Shown: positions 10,086 to 21,440, numbered from the stretch's first letter. The stretch is 64,000 nucleotides of DNA from Asterella californica (GCA_036924285.1 JAYKYS010000002.1:7998001-8062000); one strand, 5' to 3'. The notes: a model not told the origin generated them from the sequence alone. Made by a program: numbers and translations.

Positions 10086-12573
10086 GAACAGTCAGAAATT
10101 GGATAGAATGTCTATCATCAGGACTACGGATCCTAGCAAAGTGTGATCCATCGTCCATCACCTTGGTCTCCATGCGCACTGTAGTGATGTAAGATTGACC
10201 TAGAATGACAGGATACGAAGCAGAAGATTGCACAAAAAAGTGCTGATCTACTTCTACATCACCTATCCTTATCCTCATGTTAGGACAAGCTCCGTACAAC
10301 TCATCCTTCTGGTTGTTAGCAGCACGCAGCATCTATCCATGATTCAGCTCGATAGACCACTGTCCTCTCTCATATATCTCTCGCGACATGATATTGATTT
10401 CAGATCCGTGGTCAACTAAAGCAGCAATAGGTTCGAGCAAACTCCCAAGACGTACCCGTGTAGCAGTTGTAGCACGAGCTCAATGTCTCTTCTTGAAGTC
10501 CATGTCAAGAGATGAGCTTTCCCCATCAGCTTCGTCATCATCAGCTTCGATAGTGCTGGTATCAGCAACTAACGTCTCCTGCTGATATCTCTTGTTACTG
10601 GTCTCCTGGAAATGCACCTTTCCAAATTCCACGTCATCCACAGAACCTCCTATCACATCTATCATTTCGCTCTCTGCCTACTCAGATATGACTTGCCTCT
10701 TTTGTTTGATGACATCAATAATCAGCTCATGAAACTCTCTCTTTGCAATACCAAGAACCTCTCGAAGCAAAAACTCAACTGTACATCTAATATCCTTTGC
10801 TCTAGAATGCTTTTAAGATCAGTGGAGGTCTCAATATTTACAGCTAACTTGTAAGCCGGTCCTTTTCCTTTTTCTTGAGCAGTGAATCGTCTACCAGCAG
10901 TTGTCGGCTCCTGTTGAGGTCTCTGTACGTCCTCCACTGGACCTGATGCAGGCGGTGGAGCTTGAGAGATAGAGGGGACATCCTCTGGAGGAGCTGCTCT
11001 CCTTCTAGTGACTCTCCGTCCTTGTCCTTCTCTAGTCTCCTCTGGAGTCCCAGTTTCAAGCTCAGAGGCATCTCGTCGTCTCTTCTCTTCCACAGAAGCA
11101 TCCTGTCAGTGAACATGCTTATCTACGTCCAAGAAGGCTTTAATGGACGATGTATCTACAAGATCTTTCCACCCTGTGACTCTACGGATAGTTTCTGCTC
11201 CTCTTTTCATTATCTCAAAAGGTATCTCAGTACTGCTCCTATCAATACTTTTATCCAGCAAGGTAGGGCTAGAAGAGACTTCAATATGCCCAGCATACAC
11301 ATCAGGATTTATCGATGGTACCGTCAACGTAGTTATTGTTGCAGCTGTAGCGATCTGAGGTAAACTCCTCATACCTCTTAGTTCGGACGAGTGCTCAGTG
11401 GTTCTCTAGTAGAAACAAGGTGTAGTCTACCATTGTGATAACGAACTACATCATCTCGCAGAGCAGCTGTAAGCTCTTGGCAATCTCCTCGAAGATGATC
11501 TGGATTGTCACACCAGATACACCTACGGACAGGAGCACCTCCTGGGCGCGCAGCACCAGATGTCGGCGGTTGCTCTCTGTGCAAACCAGCCAGCTCTATC
11601 TTCAATTCACGCATTTGTCGGATCAACTCCTCAATTTGATTTTGTTGACCCTGGTTCTCAATCGCTCTCTGAACAAGGACTTTCTATGCAAGAACTGGCA
11701 CTGGAGGCGCTGCTACATGAATAACAGGTCTAGGAGCAGGAGTCGAAGACTGTTGTACTTGAGGAGCATAAGGTTGAAAGATCACTTCCGCAAGCGGGCG
11801 TCCTCCTACAACCACTCTCCCTCACCTCTGTCTTGTTAGAACAGCCACATCGTCTTCCACTCTCCCCCAATCCGTAGTAACACCCCTTCAGCTGATCGAT
11901 CTGCTAACATGAAGCACAATCGATCTGCTGTAGCTTCATCGGTGGCTTGCAAGAAGAGCTCTGTCCTTCTAGCATCCAAGGTTATCCGTTCGAGCGTCGA
12001 AAGCTATCGGTATCTTCGATCAAACTCTCTTAGCAACTCATTTAGTCCCATCCTACAGCCATGTTGTTGCTCAATCCAATCCAAAAATATCTTCCTAGTA
12101 ACTCTCTTAGAATCCTCTTCAAGAAATTGCTCTCGGAGAGCTCGCTCAAAACTCTTCCAAACATCAAGATTTCTCCTCTGTACGTCTTTGACTTGATCTC
12201 TCAACTCAAGAATCACAGCCAATTCAAAACTACTGATCATCTCTGAATCGGTCACCTTCACAAGCTCCATCTCTCCTCTGTACTCACGAAGATATCTGGA
12301 AATATCTCTTCCTTCAAATCTCTCACACCTATTTACAATCGCCTGCAAAGCTTTTGTAGATTTCAACTCACCCCCTCCGATGATCGGATGTTGCTGAACC
12401 AAGGCCGCAAGCGTCTTCAGTATCTCAGCAGTATCCAGGTCCGATGCTGCAGTTGTTGCAGAAGACGTTGGTGCAGTTGAAGGTGCAGCAATAGATGTCG
12501 ATGCTCCAGTCGTAGAGACGGTGGCATCACTTTCGCTCTTGCGATCCATGTCTTCTTTGTGTGAAAATCTCAA
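10086..12573 (-). pseudogene. M1 element: decayed gag-protease
   Basis: This is the 5' half of M1's coding region, broken into at least five frames. Gag starts near 12573 or the internal Met of MDRKSESD, with a Ser/Thr/Ala-rich N-terminus. It continues through KALQAIVNRCERFEGRDISRYL, homologous to the gag of M3 and M2. A zinc motif (CIWCDNPDHLRGDC) is at about 11530-11480, followed by an SR/E-rich linker (11093-10480). The protease-domain tail (GACPNMRIRIGDVEVDQHFFVQ) spans 10332-10086 and is cut by T1 in the FLTV motif. Stops and frameshifts show it has been inactive for a long time. Confidence 0.85.
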
Positions 12574-12600
12574 CCTCCGCGATTAATCACCCCAAGATGA

Positions 12601-12618
12601 CTCTCAGTGGAAGCACCA
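12601..12618 (-). promoter_or_regulatory. M1 primer-binding site
   Basis: CTCTCAGTGGAAGCACCA on the plus strand, identical over 18 bases to the M3 site at 46948-46965. It ends in CCA, as a tRNA 3' end should. It resembles the 3' end of plant tRNA-Thr(AGU) with about two differences, but that is from memory and tentative. Confidence 0.65.
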
Positions 12619-12624
12619 GATTTA

Positions 12625-13632
12625 TGTCGAGGAGAGTCCTTCTCATGAAGGGCGAGCCTTCTAGCTGTGATAGATCGCGAGGTAGAAGTAGAGATTGAAT
12701 ACCAAGACAAGAGCCAAGCTGGTAGTCCACAACGGCTGAAGTCACTCACAGAGACTATATTCTGACTATAGATCACTTACTACTTAACAGATCAAGTCTA
12801 TGAGATAGATCCTCCTCCGGACACAACAGATAGAAGAAAATCGAACTCAAGATGTTTTATTTCTCTTCCAAACACACTAAATAGTCCTTCACAGACATCA
12901 ATTTTACAAGCGATCCTTACTCAACAAGACCTCCTTACGTTGATCACAGCAGATCATTCCCAAACAGTCAATTTTCACTCAACTAATCTTCTCTTGCTCT
13001 TCAGATAACAGATTACTCCTCAAAGCCTACAACTGATGAAGATCTGAAATCCCAACGCCTTGTATCTCTTCTTGCAACAGCTTCAGCACTGAAATCCTTC
13101 AGAAAACCCGACCTTCTCAGTCCTTGTCCTCTCCTCCGCTCAAATAGATGCTCCCTGCTCACCAGATTCACCTCCAAACAGCCTAATAGGTAAATTCTAG
13201 CTCCTCTAACTCTTAATATCCTCTCTACGTCAACCTCTCAACTGAAAAACCTTCAAAAATTTGATCCAACGACAATCAAAAGTCCTCCGCAGACATCAAA
13301 CCGATCTCCCTCAATAAGACTGCCTCCTGTCTGTTCAGAAGGTAGTTCTGCCTCCAATCTGTATACTAGACAAAGTTTTTGCTCCTAAACTCTTGTTCTT
13401 ACCTTTGCGTCGATCTCCGCATTGAATTTCCTCAGAAATTTGATCTCCTCAGCCCCCAAGCTTCTCCTGCGCGTCCGACGGCTTCCTCTCTCTCTCTCCA
13501 TAAAAAAGTCCCCTCTGAAAAATATCGCAGGTTGATTAACGTAGAAGGTAAGTCCCTAGCTAAGCTGCTCCCCTGCTGTCCTTATAAGTACAATCCCTTA
13601 TCAGAAGCAGGCCCCTAGCTAAGCTGCCCCTT
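12625..13632 (-). repeat. M1 5' LTR (apparently lacking much of U3)
   Basis: It begins TGTCGAGG six bases after the PBS. The first 60 bases share a pattern with the starts of the M3 LTR (46970) and M2 LTR (37299): TGTCG..., then TTCTRGCTGTG. It includes short repeats such as CCCTAGCTAAGCTG at about 13551 and 13611 (60-bp offset). The outer end is not marked by a clear CA plus target duplication. I place it near 13632, where trihelix coding sequence begins. At about 1.0 kb it is half the length of the M2 and M3 LTRs, so the outer part is probably deleted or very different. Confidence 0.6.
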
Positions 13633-13910
13633 ACTGTAAGAGTAAGGTGCATTTCCAGAAGTCCTATTATGATCTCGTATTTTTCTGTTTGCACCCAACA
13701 TCCCTTCCCACTTCTTATGTATCTGGTTAGCATCAGCTTCTATTCCTCTTGCTCGCATGTAAGCTTGGATCCTTGACATTCTCATAGTTGAGTTGGACAT
13801 GCTGACAAGACATTATTCACTCTCTAATCTCTAGCTTCTAAACGATCTGCCTCAATTAAATGAACCACTTGCTGCAAGTACGACGAGCACTCTTGGTATG
13901 AGGATTACCT
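13625..13910 (-). pseudogene. Trihelix (MYB/SANT-like) DNA-binding domain remnant
   Basis: The minus strand encodes pieces of a plant trihelix domain in two frames. The upstream part (about 13905-13830) reads SARRTCSKW then, after a frame change, VVHLIEADRLEARD. The downstream part (13800-13625) reads RIQAYMRARGIEA..NQIHKKWEGML..NRKIRDHNRTSGNAPYSY, with the second and third helices and the KW and SGN signatures typical of the family. A stop and frame changes separate the parts, and the C-terminal half is missing where the M1 LTR begins. In an intact protein this fold binds promoter DNA in the nucleus. Identification rests on motif pattern; an intron between the parts is possible but I see no good splice sites. 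Confidence 0.6.
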
Positions 13911-14640
13911 GACAGAGGAGACCTTGGTTGAGAGTTGGCATCCAGTTCTGGTGTTAGAATCCACTAAGATCCTTTGGAATTGCTGAGAGTATTCCAACTC
14001 GATCCACCTCTAGTCGGTCAAGGCAAGTTACGTTCAAAAGTGAAGTATACGAAGATGTGTTATGATACGACAAACTCTGACTATCTACCTCGAGTATATC
14101 TCTATTTAACTTGACCTCCTTACGCACTACTTCTGAAATAGTGACATTGGACAATTCCATAACCCTTCTTCGGAGGACCATCGCTGAGAGAAATCCTTGC
14201 TTTATAAGCGTATAAATTCACGATGTCCAAAAAGACGCTGTAAACAACCAATTGATGCAGCTATGTGACACATTACAGAACTGCGATGGTCTCTCAAGGT
14301 GATGCAAAAATGTAACTAGACGAGACATCTCTATACTCTTTTCTATTTGTTGTTGAATTCACACATTCGAATTGGGCATTTGTTTCTCCCTCCCTTCCCG
14401 CGAGTGTTTGCTTACATGGAAGAGACACTATCCAGCTGGACTGGACAGACACACATTCGCACGAGTGGGACAAGCTATGAAGGCCAAAAAACTCCAGACA
14501 TAACACAATGGAGGTTCATAGAATTTATTCCTTAAACTACAAGGAGGACACTTACCTCCTTCATAACTTATTAGCAGTGCAATGATCACGTTATTAGTGA
14601 CCCTAAACTCCAAACAAGCAGGACCAAAAAACTTGGGTCA
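13911..14640. other. Spacer, no gene recognised
   Basis: Short open frames on both strands resemble nothing I know. The stretch at 13954-14181 (minus) could be a continuation of the trihelix gene's upstream region, but shows no motif. Confidence 0.4.
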
Positions 14641-14642
14641 AA

Positions 14643-14800
14643 AGATATGGTGTGGTTATCGCTTTACTGTAATCTCTTGGCCTCATTGGAGGGAGATCCG
14701 GGGTTCAAACCTTGTCCTCAGCTTGGGGTTGAGGTAAGCGGGGGCACATGACGCAAAGAACCCCCAAATAGAAGTAACCTTGAAAGATGAACAAGGAGGT
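14643..14800 (+). mobile_element. Possible tRNA-derived SINE
   Basis: A tRNA-like promoter pattern is visible: GTGGTTATCGCTTTAC near 14652 resembles an A box or D-arm, and GGTTCAAACC near 14700 fits the B-box consensus. A C/T/G-rich body with GCTTGGGGTTGAGG follows. A and B boxes are about 45 bp apart, as in plant SINEs. No clear A-tail or target duplication was found, so this is tentative. Confidence 0.35.
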
Positions 14801-14967
14801 TAGGGGCTGGGTAGATCAAGCAACAGTGTAATAGAAATTCTTGGTGAAATCATCGTTGGGAAACTTTATTGACATCAATGCAAGGTATAAGGATTTCACC
14901 CGTCGAATCTCTGCGAGTAACTCTTGGGTTACCTTGTGTCTATAGATGCATTTTTATACGTATATAT

Positions 14968-15005
14968 GTAATTTTGAAACACATATATATGTGTGAAAAT
15001 TATAC
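14968..15005. repeat. AT-rich hairpin
   Basis: An inverted repeat centred on ACACATATATATGTGT: GTAATTTT on one arm and AAAATTATAC on the other. It may be a cruciform-prone site or a remnant of a MITE; no coding sequence surrounds it. Confidence 0.5.
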
Positions 15006-15036
15006 ACGTAGATATGTGTAATTTTCAAAATCTTGT

Positions 15037-15530
15037 AACAGTGCTTTTACAACTCAAAACTCTAATTTTACCACATGATCGATTCATTCTCTCAAAAAGA
15101 ATGTATTCTTTCGAGGTCTGACACGCTCTAATAATCGATATGTAGATGACTAATTATATGAGAGATGACTATAAGAATGTCGGGGAGGAAACGTGAAGGT
15201 ACCGTACACAAGCCACAAGCACAAATCGATGGCGTAACAGACTAGACTGGTCGGGGTTAAAACTATAAAGCAGCGGCTCTGAACTCATTCACAAGCTGGC
15301 ACCACTATCCAGGTGAACTCGGCGAGTGTATAAGCATCTCAAATCAAGTTTGGTACAAACTTTGCGAAAGAAGACAAGCGTTGGATCCGGGGGTTAATTC
15401 TCCTCAATGATTTGATCGGAAAGTTCATTCATCTGAACTAAGATACCCAATGGAACCCAAAAATTGGATATCGAGAAATTTCTCCTCGTGAGTTTAATAT
15501 GTTCTATTGTATTTTGCTTTTTGTTTTAAA
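15037..15530. other. Spacer, nothing recognised
   Basis: Ordinary mixed-composition sequence with no ORF, repeat or RNA gene I can support. Confidence 0.4.
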
Positions 15531-15790
15531 CTTTACTTTTTTTACACATTAACACTGTACTACGAGCTTACAAGCCTTTTGCTTCTGCTTTTTGGCTTTT
15601 TCTTTTTTATACACCAGTAGTACACAGAGTAGTGGAGCTTTGTATTTTATCTGTTTTTAACTTTACTTTTTTTACACATTAACACTGCACTACGAGCCTA
15701 CGAGTCTTTTGTTTCTGCTTTTTGTTTTTTCTTATTTATTCACCAGTAGTACACAAATAGTCGAGCCTTCTTATGTTTGTGTACTACGAA
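15531..15790. repeat. Two-unit tandem repeat, 130-bp period
   Basis: Both units begin CTTTACTTTTTTTACACATT (15531 and 15661). They share the T-rich tract and the CACCAGTAGTACACA motif. The second unit runs into a long inverted repeat. Confidence 0.7.
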
Positions 15791-15810
15791 GACTCGACTA
15801 TTTGTGTACT
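15748..15810. repeat. Perfect 18-bp inverted repeat
   Basis: Arm AGTACACAAATAGTCGAG (15748-15765) and its exact complement CTCGACTATTTGTGTACT (15793-15810) flank a 27-base spacer. The motif TAGTCGAGCCTTC recurs right after, at about 15814. This looks like the remains of a foldback element. Confidence 0.7.
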
Positions 15811-15826
15811 ATATAGTCGAGCCTTC

Positions 15827-17160
15827 ATGGTTTGTACCTATATATTGTCTATCATCTTGGCAAAATAGTCCATCCGGAGATCTAGCCACTGAAGTTCGAA
15901 TCTGATACTTCAGTCAACATTCTAGACAGGTGGTAGACATTCGATTTCTAGACGGATGCTTCTCTAATTCACATGACAGACGTTTCTGTAATATACATGA
16001 TAAAACTATTATTTCAGAACGAGTTAAAGGGGTACTTTGATTATCTAAATCTTGATAGACTAACCCAGAGTAACAGTTCATTGGTTCTGTAAAAACATTG
16101 ATTGTCTCTGAAAAAATAATGAAACCCGATACTAAAAATGAAAAAAGAAGAGTTGAGGTGAATAATATGCATGCAACATGAGACTCAGGGGAGTATAACT
16201 GTTGAACGTTGGACTTCTTGCCTAGGCACGACAGTTTCGAATGAAGCACCATTTTGTTCTTTCTTGTAGGGTTCAGAAAGTTCTTTTGTTTTTCTTTTCG
16301 TGTCGTGCTTTTAGACCCGACGGCTGCTAACTATAGCTTAAGAATAGCCGAAGATGTCCGTCTATGGCCACGACGTAGCAGAATTTGAACACAATCGAGA
16401 TCTCACGACGTATTTCTGGAGCAATCGTAGCCTTTAGTGCTCCAAATAAACTTCATGATTTTTGAATCCTATCCATTTTGTGGTGCAATAAGGTAAAGTA
16501 TAGTGTTTTCCCGAGTAAAATGTGAGGGGCCCCTCAAACCTTTCCCTGTAACGCAAATTACAGGATTTTGAAGAGAAGAAGTAAATCTAAAATGTCAGCT
16601 TTGTCAATAGCTGTATAAAGTGTGTAATCATTCGATTTCAATTATCTCCAAAATTCTTCAAGATATCTCATTTATGAGCATATATTGTATACGTCTAGTG
16701 AAAGTAAAACCTATTAAAAGTGATATGGGAATCTTTAAAAACTAAGGTTTGAATGACTCTATATGACTAATATATATGTATATAATATAAGTAATAACAT
16801 AGATAAAAAAATTATTTGTTCACATCCTTAATAGAATTATTATGTTTGATCATACTCCCCTTAACGATGTTGGTTGATCATACTTTTGACTGACTATAGA
16901 TAGTAAAATCAGTTATTTTATCATACTATTTATCATTATATTATATTTATAAAATTTTCAGTTCCGTTTGTAAGAAGAAATACATATCAGACTATATATG
17001 AGGAAAATTTGATATATGTAATCACTTGTAATGTGACTGACAAGTGAGAGTCAGTGAGGGTGTGCTCGAACACAACAAACCTACCGGGAGTGTGATAAAG
17101 CAAATTCCTGTAACATAGACATTATCACGTGTACTGTATATATATTATAATTTCTCGAGG
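15827..17160. other. AT-rich spacer
   Basis: From about 16600 the sequence is strongly AT-rich. A 112-codon minus-strand frame at 15914-16252 has a hydrophobic stretch but no family signature, and I do not call it a gene. Confidence 0.4.
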
Positions 17161-17805
17161 AAAAACTTCCTTCTGCTGGATACCTATCGAAAAGAGCCGT
17201 GGCGTTTCCCGAGCACTGCAAGCTCTAGGGCCTTAGGGGACAGGGTTCAAAAGTTTACCTTGGTTACTCACTTGAGTGAAGACTTCTGAGGAGTGTCATC
17301 ACATGGTTCACATCATGGAAACTTCAGTCGAGTGACGGACCTACTGATTTCTTTCAAGACATGCACCTCATGGAGTCATGGACAAAGTGCAACCTGTAAT
17401 CTTTACTTTCTAGAGGTCGTAAGAGATCCGTCGCGATCCCTAATGAATAATTATAGCAGAAGTGGAAGCGTGTACAAGAATGTGGAAGTAGAAGCGTGTA
17501 CAAGAATGTGTTCTGAGTTCCGTCGACAATGCTCTTGTCGTCGTGTCTCAGCCCTAGCAATTCTTATCTTCTACTTGTGGCTTCGAGCTCTTGGACTGTT
17601 GCCGTGGCACCAGATGCACCTACTGTACCTGAAGTTATTATAACTGCGCCCTCTCCCAGCACAGTCCTACCAAACTATTAAATTTTGTTTGTTTTGTTTC
17701 TAGTCCTTTCTCGCTGTGTGGCTTTACGCATCCGTGCGCTGCTGCCCATTCACAGCATTAGACGCCTAGGAGGAGGATTCGAGGATTCACGCCGCCCAGG
17801 GATGA
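17161..17805. other. Spacer with a short 26-bp tandem duplication
   Basis: GAAGCGTGTACAAGAATGTG occurs at 17465-17484 and 17491-17510. A 116-codon plus-strand frame (17293-17643) spans it and has no recognisable domain. Confidence 0.4.
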
Positions 17806-18177
17806 TACAGTAGTGTCACTGATTAGTCAACTAATGCAGTGACCCTCGTGTCAGCTTAATTGCGGCACGCATGAATCCGGGTAAACAAGACAGAAATTCG
17901 GACAGAAGATGTGAAGATCGAGTGAGACCTCTTTATTACTGTGCGGGAGAGGACAACTATGGTACTTTATAACTGCACCAAGATAAAAATAACAATAAGG
18001 ATCCTAATACCGCGGCCGCAGACCGTAGGCTTAGGGTTAATGCCTTAAGAAAAAAACCTCCTCCCTCGAAGTTTAGGAAATAACGGGCAGCTACCCGTCG
18101 CACGCGCTGGCAGATCCCGTCACACAATAGGCCTTAAGTAAATGCGCATTAGTTTGCGAAACTGTGACACTACTGTA
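17806..18177. mobile_element. MITE candidate, Tc1/mariner-type (TA flanks)
   Basis: CAGTAGTGTCAC at 17808-17819 is matched by its complement GTGACACTACTG at 18164-18175, and both are flanked by TA (17806-17807, 18176-18177). Length is about 370 bp with no ORF. The CAGT start and TA duplication fit pogo/Tc1-mariner MITEs. A second hairpin (TCACTGATTAG...CTAATGCAGTGA) lies just inside the left end. Only 12-14 bp of terminal repeat is visible. Confidence 0.45.
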
Positions 18178-18269
18178 CCCTTCCCGCCTCGGGCCGCCTC
18201 GGGCAAACTACCATTCTAACGACAACTACGGTACTTTATAACTACACCAGGATAGAAATAACAATAAGG
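17952..18269. repeat. 49-bp direct repeat pair
   Basis: Copies at 17952-18000 and 18221-18269 (GACAACTAYGGTACTTTATAA...AATAACAATAAGG) differ at a few bases. One lies inside and one outside the MITE candidate, so they belong to a different, older duplication or an LTR remnant. Confidence 0.6.
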
Positions 18270-18330
18270 CGCTCAGAGAAGATTCTTGCATATTCACCTA
18301 CTCTTTGTGGAGGAGGCAAACCTACTAAGG

Positions 18331-18382
18331 TTTAATTTATTATCTAACCCTTCTGTTAATATAGATTAGGTAATAAATTAAA
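18331..18382. repeat. AT-rich inverted repeat
   Basis: TTTAATTTATTATCTAA (18331-18347) pairs with TTAGGTAATAAATTAAA (18366-18382) at 16 of 17 positions. A related GTTCGGTAATAAATCC segment follows near 18466, suggesting a small MITE-like unit. Confidence 0.5.
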
Positions 18383-19500
18383 TAATAAAAGGATTAAGTT
18401 AAAAAATAATAAAAAATAATTTATTGATGTATCAATTTATTCCTAACTCTTCTCAACAGAAGAGTTCGGTAATAAATCCTCGCATAAGGTTTAGACTTTT
18501 ACATCACTAACATGTCCTTAAGCGATCCACAGTTCATATAAAGTTGTCTTTCAGTAAATTATAGTTTTTTTCATTCATTTCCTTAGAGAATATGCATGCA
18601 AGATAAACTTCGGGGAATTTTTGTTCGCTTGTTGTTATCCAGAAATGATATAACGTGTTAAGAAAAAAATATTTTATTAAATATTAAATATTAGCCAACC
18701 TAGACACGTGGGTCTTTTCACGTGGCTAGATTGGTCATAAAGACAGCGCTGACAGACATGCTCTCGCAAATATATATACAATATGCTGATTAACACTAGA
18801 ACATATTTTATTAAAAATTATGTATTTCTGATAACAGCAAAATGTACTTTCCAAAATGCATTTATCTGCATTTCCATTATGGGTTTAAGTGTGGACCATC
18901 TCGCAAGTCTAGGTGTACTTAACATTTACAACAAATTTGATTTCTCCATCAACTTAGTAAAATAATACTTATTGTATTTTCTGATAACAGCAAACGGTCA
19001 ACAATTCTTCCGAAGTTTTTGTTACATGCATATTAGGATGTGTAAAATCTAGAATCGTTGGTAAATAATTTTTGTCCACATGAGAGTGAAGACTACGGCC
19101 AAGAGATCACTGACATTTTTTACGGACACATCGAGAGATGTCCATAAGGAAATGCTGAAGGTGTCTTTTATTTACCTTTTATTGAATTCGATCGTGAGTT
19201 TCAACAGTAAGGAAATTTGTACAAAAGAATTCACTTTATCTTTCAGAAGAATAAAATATACAAATTGAATTAATATTCATTCACAGTTATGACCATAAGC
19301 GATCCACAGCTCAATACCAAGCTATCTTTTGATAAAATACTTTTTTATACCCCATTAGAGAATCTTCTTTTTTGCTTGACATGCACTATTTACCAATCGT
19401 TAATATAAATTGAATTTTTAATTTTTAGTTTTCTAAAAGTTGAAATCACTTCCTTAAATATTAAACTTTCCTACAGCTGAAACTCACTGCTAAAAAGTTG
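18383..19500. other. AT-rich spacer with diverged direct repeats
   Basis: The AAGCGATCCACAG block at about 18520 recurs at about 19297. CTGATAACAGCAAA at about 18827 recurs at about 18980. These look like decayed copies of one repeat; no gene is seen. Confidence 0.45.
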
Positions 19501-21380
19501 TAAACAAGTTAAAACCCTACCAGCGTTTTCCTAACGTCCCGGGGCTTCTTGGCCAAGTAATAACACATCGCGGGCCAAGAATATTTACCTAAGATTCTAG
19601 CTTTGACACCCTACTACATGAGAGATCACGATGTGGTCTTTTGGCAATGGGCACGCGTAAAGCAACACCCTGTACTTGCTGATGGTGCGCAATGAGGCTG
19701 ACAGTAATCTTGTATTTCAGTCAGCTAGCGGCATCTTTGAGAACACCACAAATCTTTTCTCCATTTTCGATAAAATAGAAATTTGAACAGTACAACAGGT
19801 GCACTTACAGGTAATCTGCTACTTGAAAAGAATGGGCTCTCGTCCTCCAATTTGAAATCTCTGGTTGCTCGTGCGGAACTATGGTCGTCTGGTCATACAG
19901 CTCGCTACTGTAGTGAAAGGAAGCGATGTAGTAAATATCTGTGTTTTCGAACCATCAAAGGTGCACTTCTCTAAACGCTCCTCTCTCTCCGATCTCGTCT
20001 CTCCGGTCTCGATCGTGTACAACACAACATCATTTTGGCGATACACTGCTGTTCTTAATTACCAGCGCAATCGTTCTCCACATGCTTGGATGACAAGGCT
20101 GGGGACAAGGAAATGGTGGAGGTGGGTGCCGGAGTTCGTTCAAGATCACTCACCGCCACAGTCGATTGGGAGAGGTGCTACTCGTGAACAACAGCTACAT
20201 CCACAAACTCGAGCCAAGGAGGTGAAAGCAAATCCCGATGCACAAGCCTCGCCAGTTTTCATTCCCTACAACGCATGATTCGAACGCATCAAACAGTAGG
20301 AGGAAGACAGATTTCTTGTTCTTTATCTCCTCTTTATCTACTTAAGCGGGAACCTCTTAGGTCAATGTCATTTCACATATTAGTCAAAGATATCCCTTCT
20401 CTAGAGAGTATAAATTCACAAGCTTGTTATGCATCTTAACTTTAGAATTACTACGAAGCCAAACTTCCGTCTAAACTAATGAACGTTCAAGTTGTAGTCG
20501 TAGCTTCATACCTGAAGAAAAGTTATGTAACTCTTATGGTTGGGGAGACGTTTCCGGGGAACTGTGCTGAGTTCGAACCTTTGATTTCCGTTTGAGACGT
20601 CTCATGTGACAACTGACAGTTGGGGTTGAGTGCCAGAATAGAGTTCCCCAGCTACGATATTACAGAGTATATTGGAGCAACGTGTCCGTTCTAGAACAAT
20701 GTGCTGCAAACTGGTTCATACTACTGAAGTTGCTAAATGAAATGACAGTAGGCGCTGATGCCAGGTATGTCCTGATCTTTGGAGGTTTCAATCGTCAGAC
20801 CCCACACGGCGACTTGCTGTTACGCCGCTGTTATCTGCAAATATTCTAGTCTCTCATGATGCAGTTGGAAGCAACACTAATTCAGCACAGGGCAGACTGA
20901 GTGACCACTGCAATCCGCCAGCACGACCTCAAGAGCCAGCATTAGCCAGATTTCATTATCGTCTTCTAAAGTTCTTTTCCATAACTTATTAAACAGTCGT
21001 TGGTCATTCTTCCGACCTTCGATAACTTGGATGGAGTCCGTGGATGGGAGTCTTCACGGTCGTAAGTTAGTGCATAATATCCACAACCCAAAGCAAGCTG
21101 CATGGCGTCAAAAGGGAAGTCGTCGAGACAAGCCTGCGCTTGAAACCGAATGACTGGTCGTTAAACTAAAAAGATTCAGACTGTTACTGCACTCTGTGTC
21201 CTTTGTAGTAACGCCAACGTAGGAACTGCAGTGGTGTACTAACATCCAAACTCCTAACACTCTCGAAACTTTGAGGTCACTGGAAGGTAGATGTCACGAG
21301 TCATTGCACATGGACGCGGCGGAGGAAGCATCTTCTGGATTCTCCATCGCCACGCAGTGTTTTAGATGAAATTATCCTGG
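19501..21380. other. Spacer with uncharacterised ORFs
   Basis: Base composition is more balanced here. The longest frame is 19865-20278 (plus, 137 codons, Arg/Trp-rich, no known motif). A B-box-like GAGTTCGAACC near 20570 is followed by GGGGTTGAGTGCC, like the SINE-like unit at 14.7 kb. No supported gene. Confidence 0.35.
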
Positions 21381-21387
21381 AATCCCG

Positions 21388-21440
21388 CATATATAAGAGG
21401 CTGAACGCGTCCGCCAACCTTTCAGATGGAGGTAAGGATT
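21388..21440 (+). promoter_or_regulatory. Possible promoter with short first exon
   Basis: TATATAAG at 21390-21397 is followed 29 bases later by ATGGAG (21426-21431), directly joined to a good 5' splice donor, GTAAGG at 21432. This resembles a plant gene start with a tiny first coding exon. I could not identify a convincing second exon, so this may be chance. Confidence 0.25.

Noticed and set aside
15914..16252. 112-codon frame with hydrophobic stretches as a membrane protein gene
   Set aside because: No homology signature, AT-rich context and no promoter or splice evidence.
18010..18025. NotI-type GCGGCCGC site as a sign of cloning vector
   Set aside because: A single site in ordinary spacer sequence; nothing vector-like surrounds it.
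19865..20278. 137-codon frame as a host gene
   Set aside because: No known motif and irregular composition; mentioned only as an uncharacterised frame.
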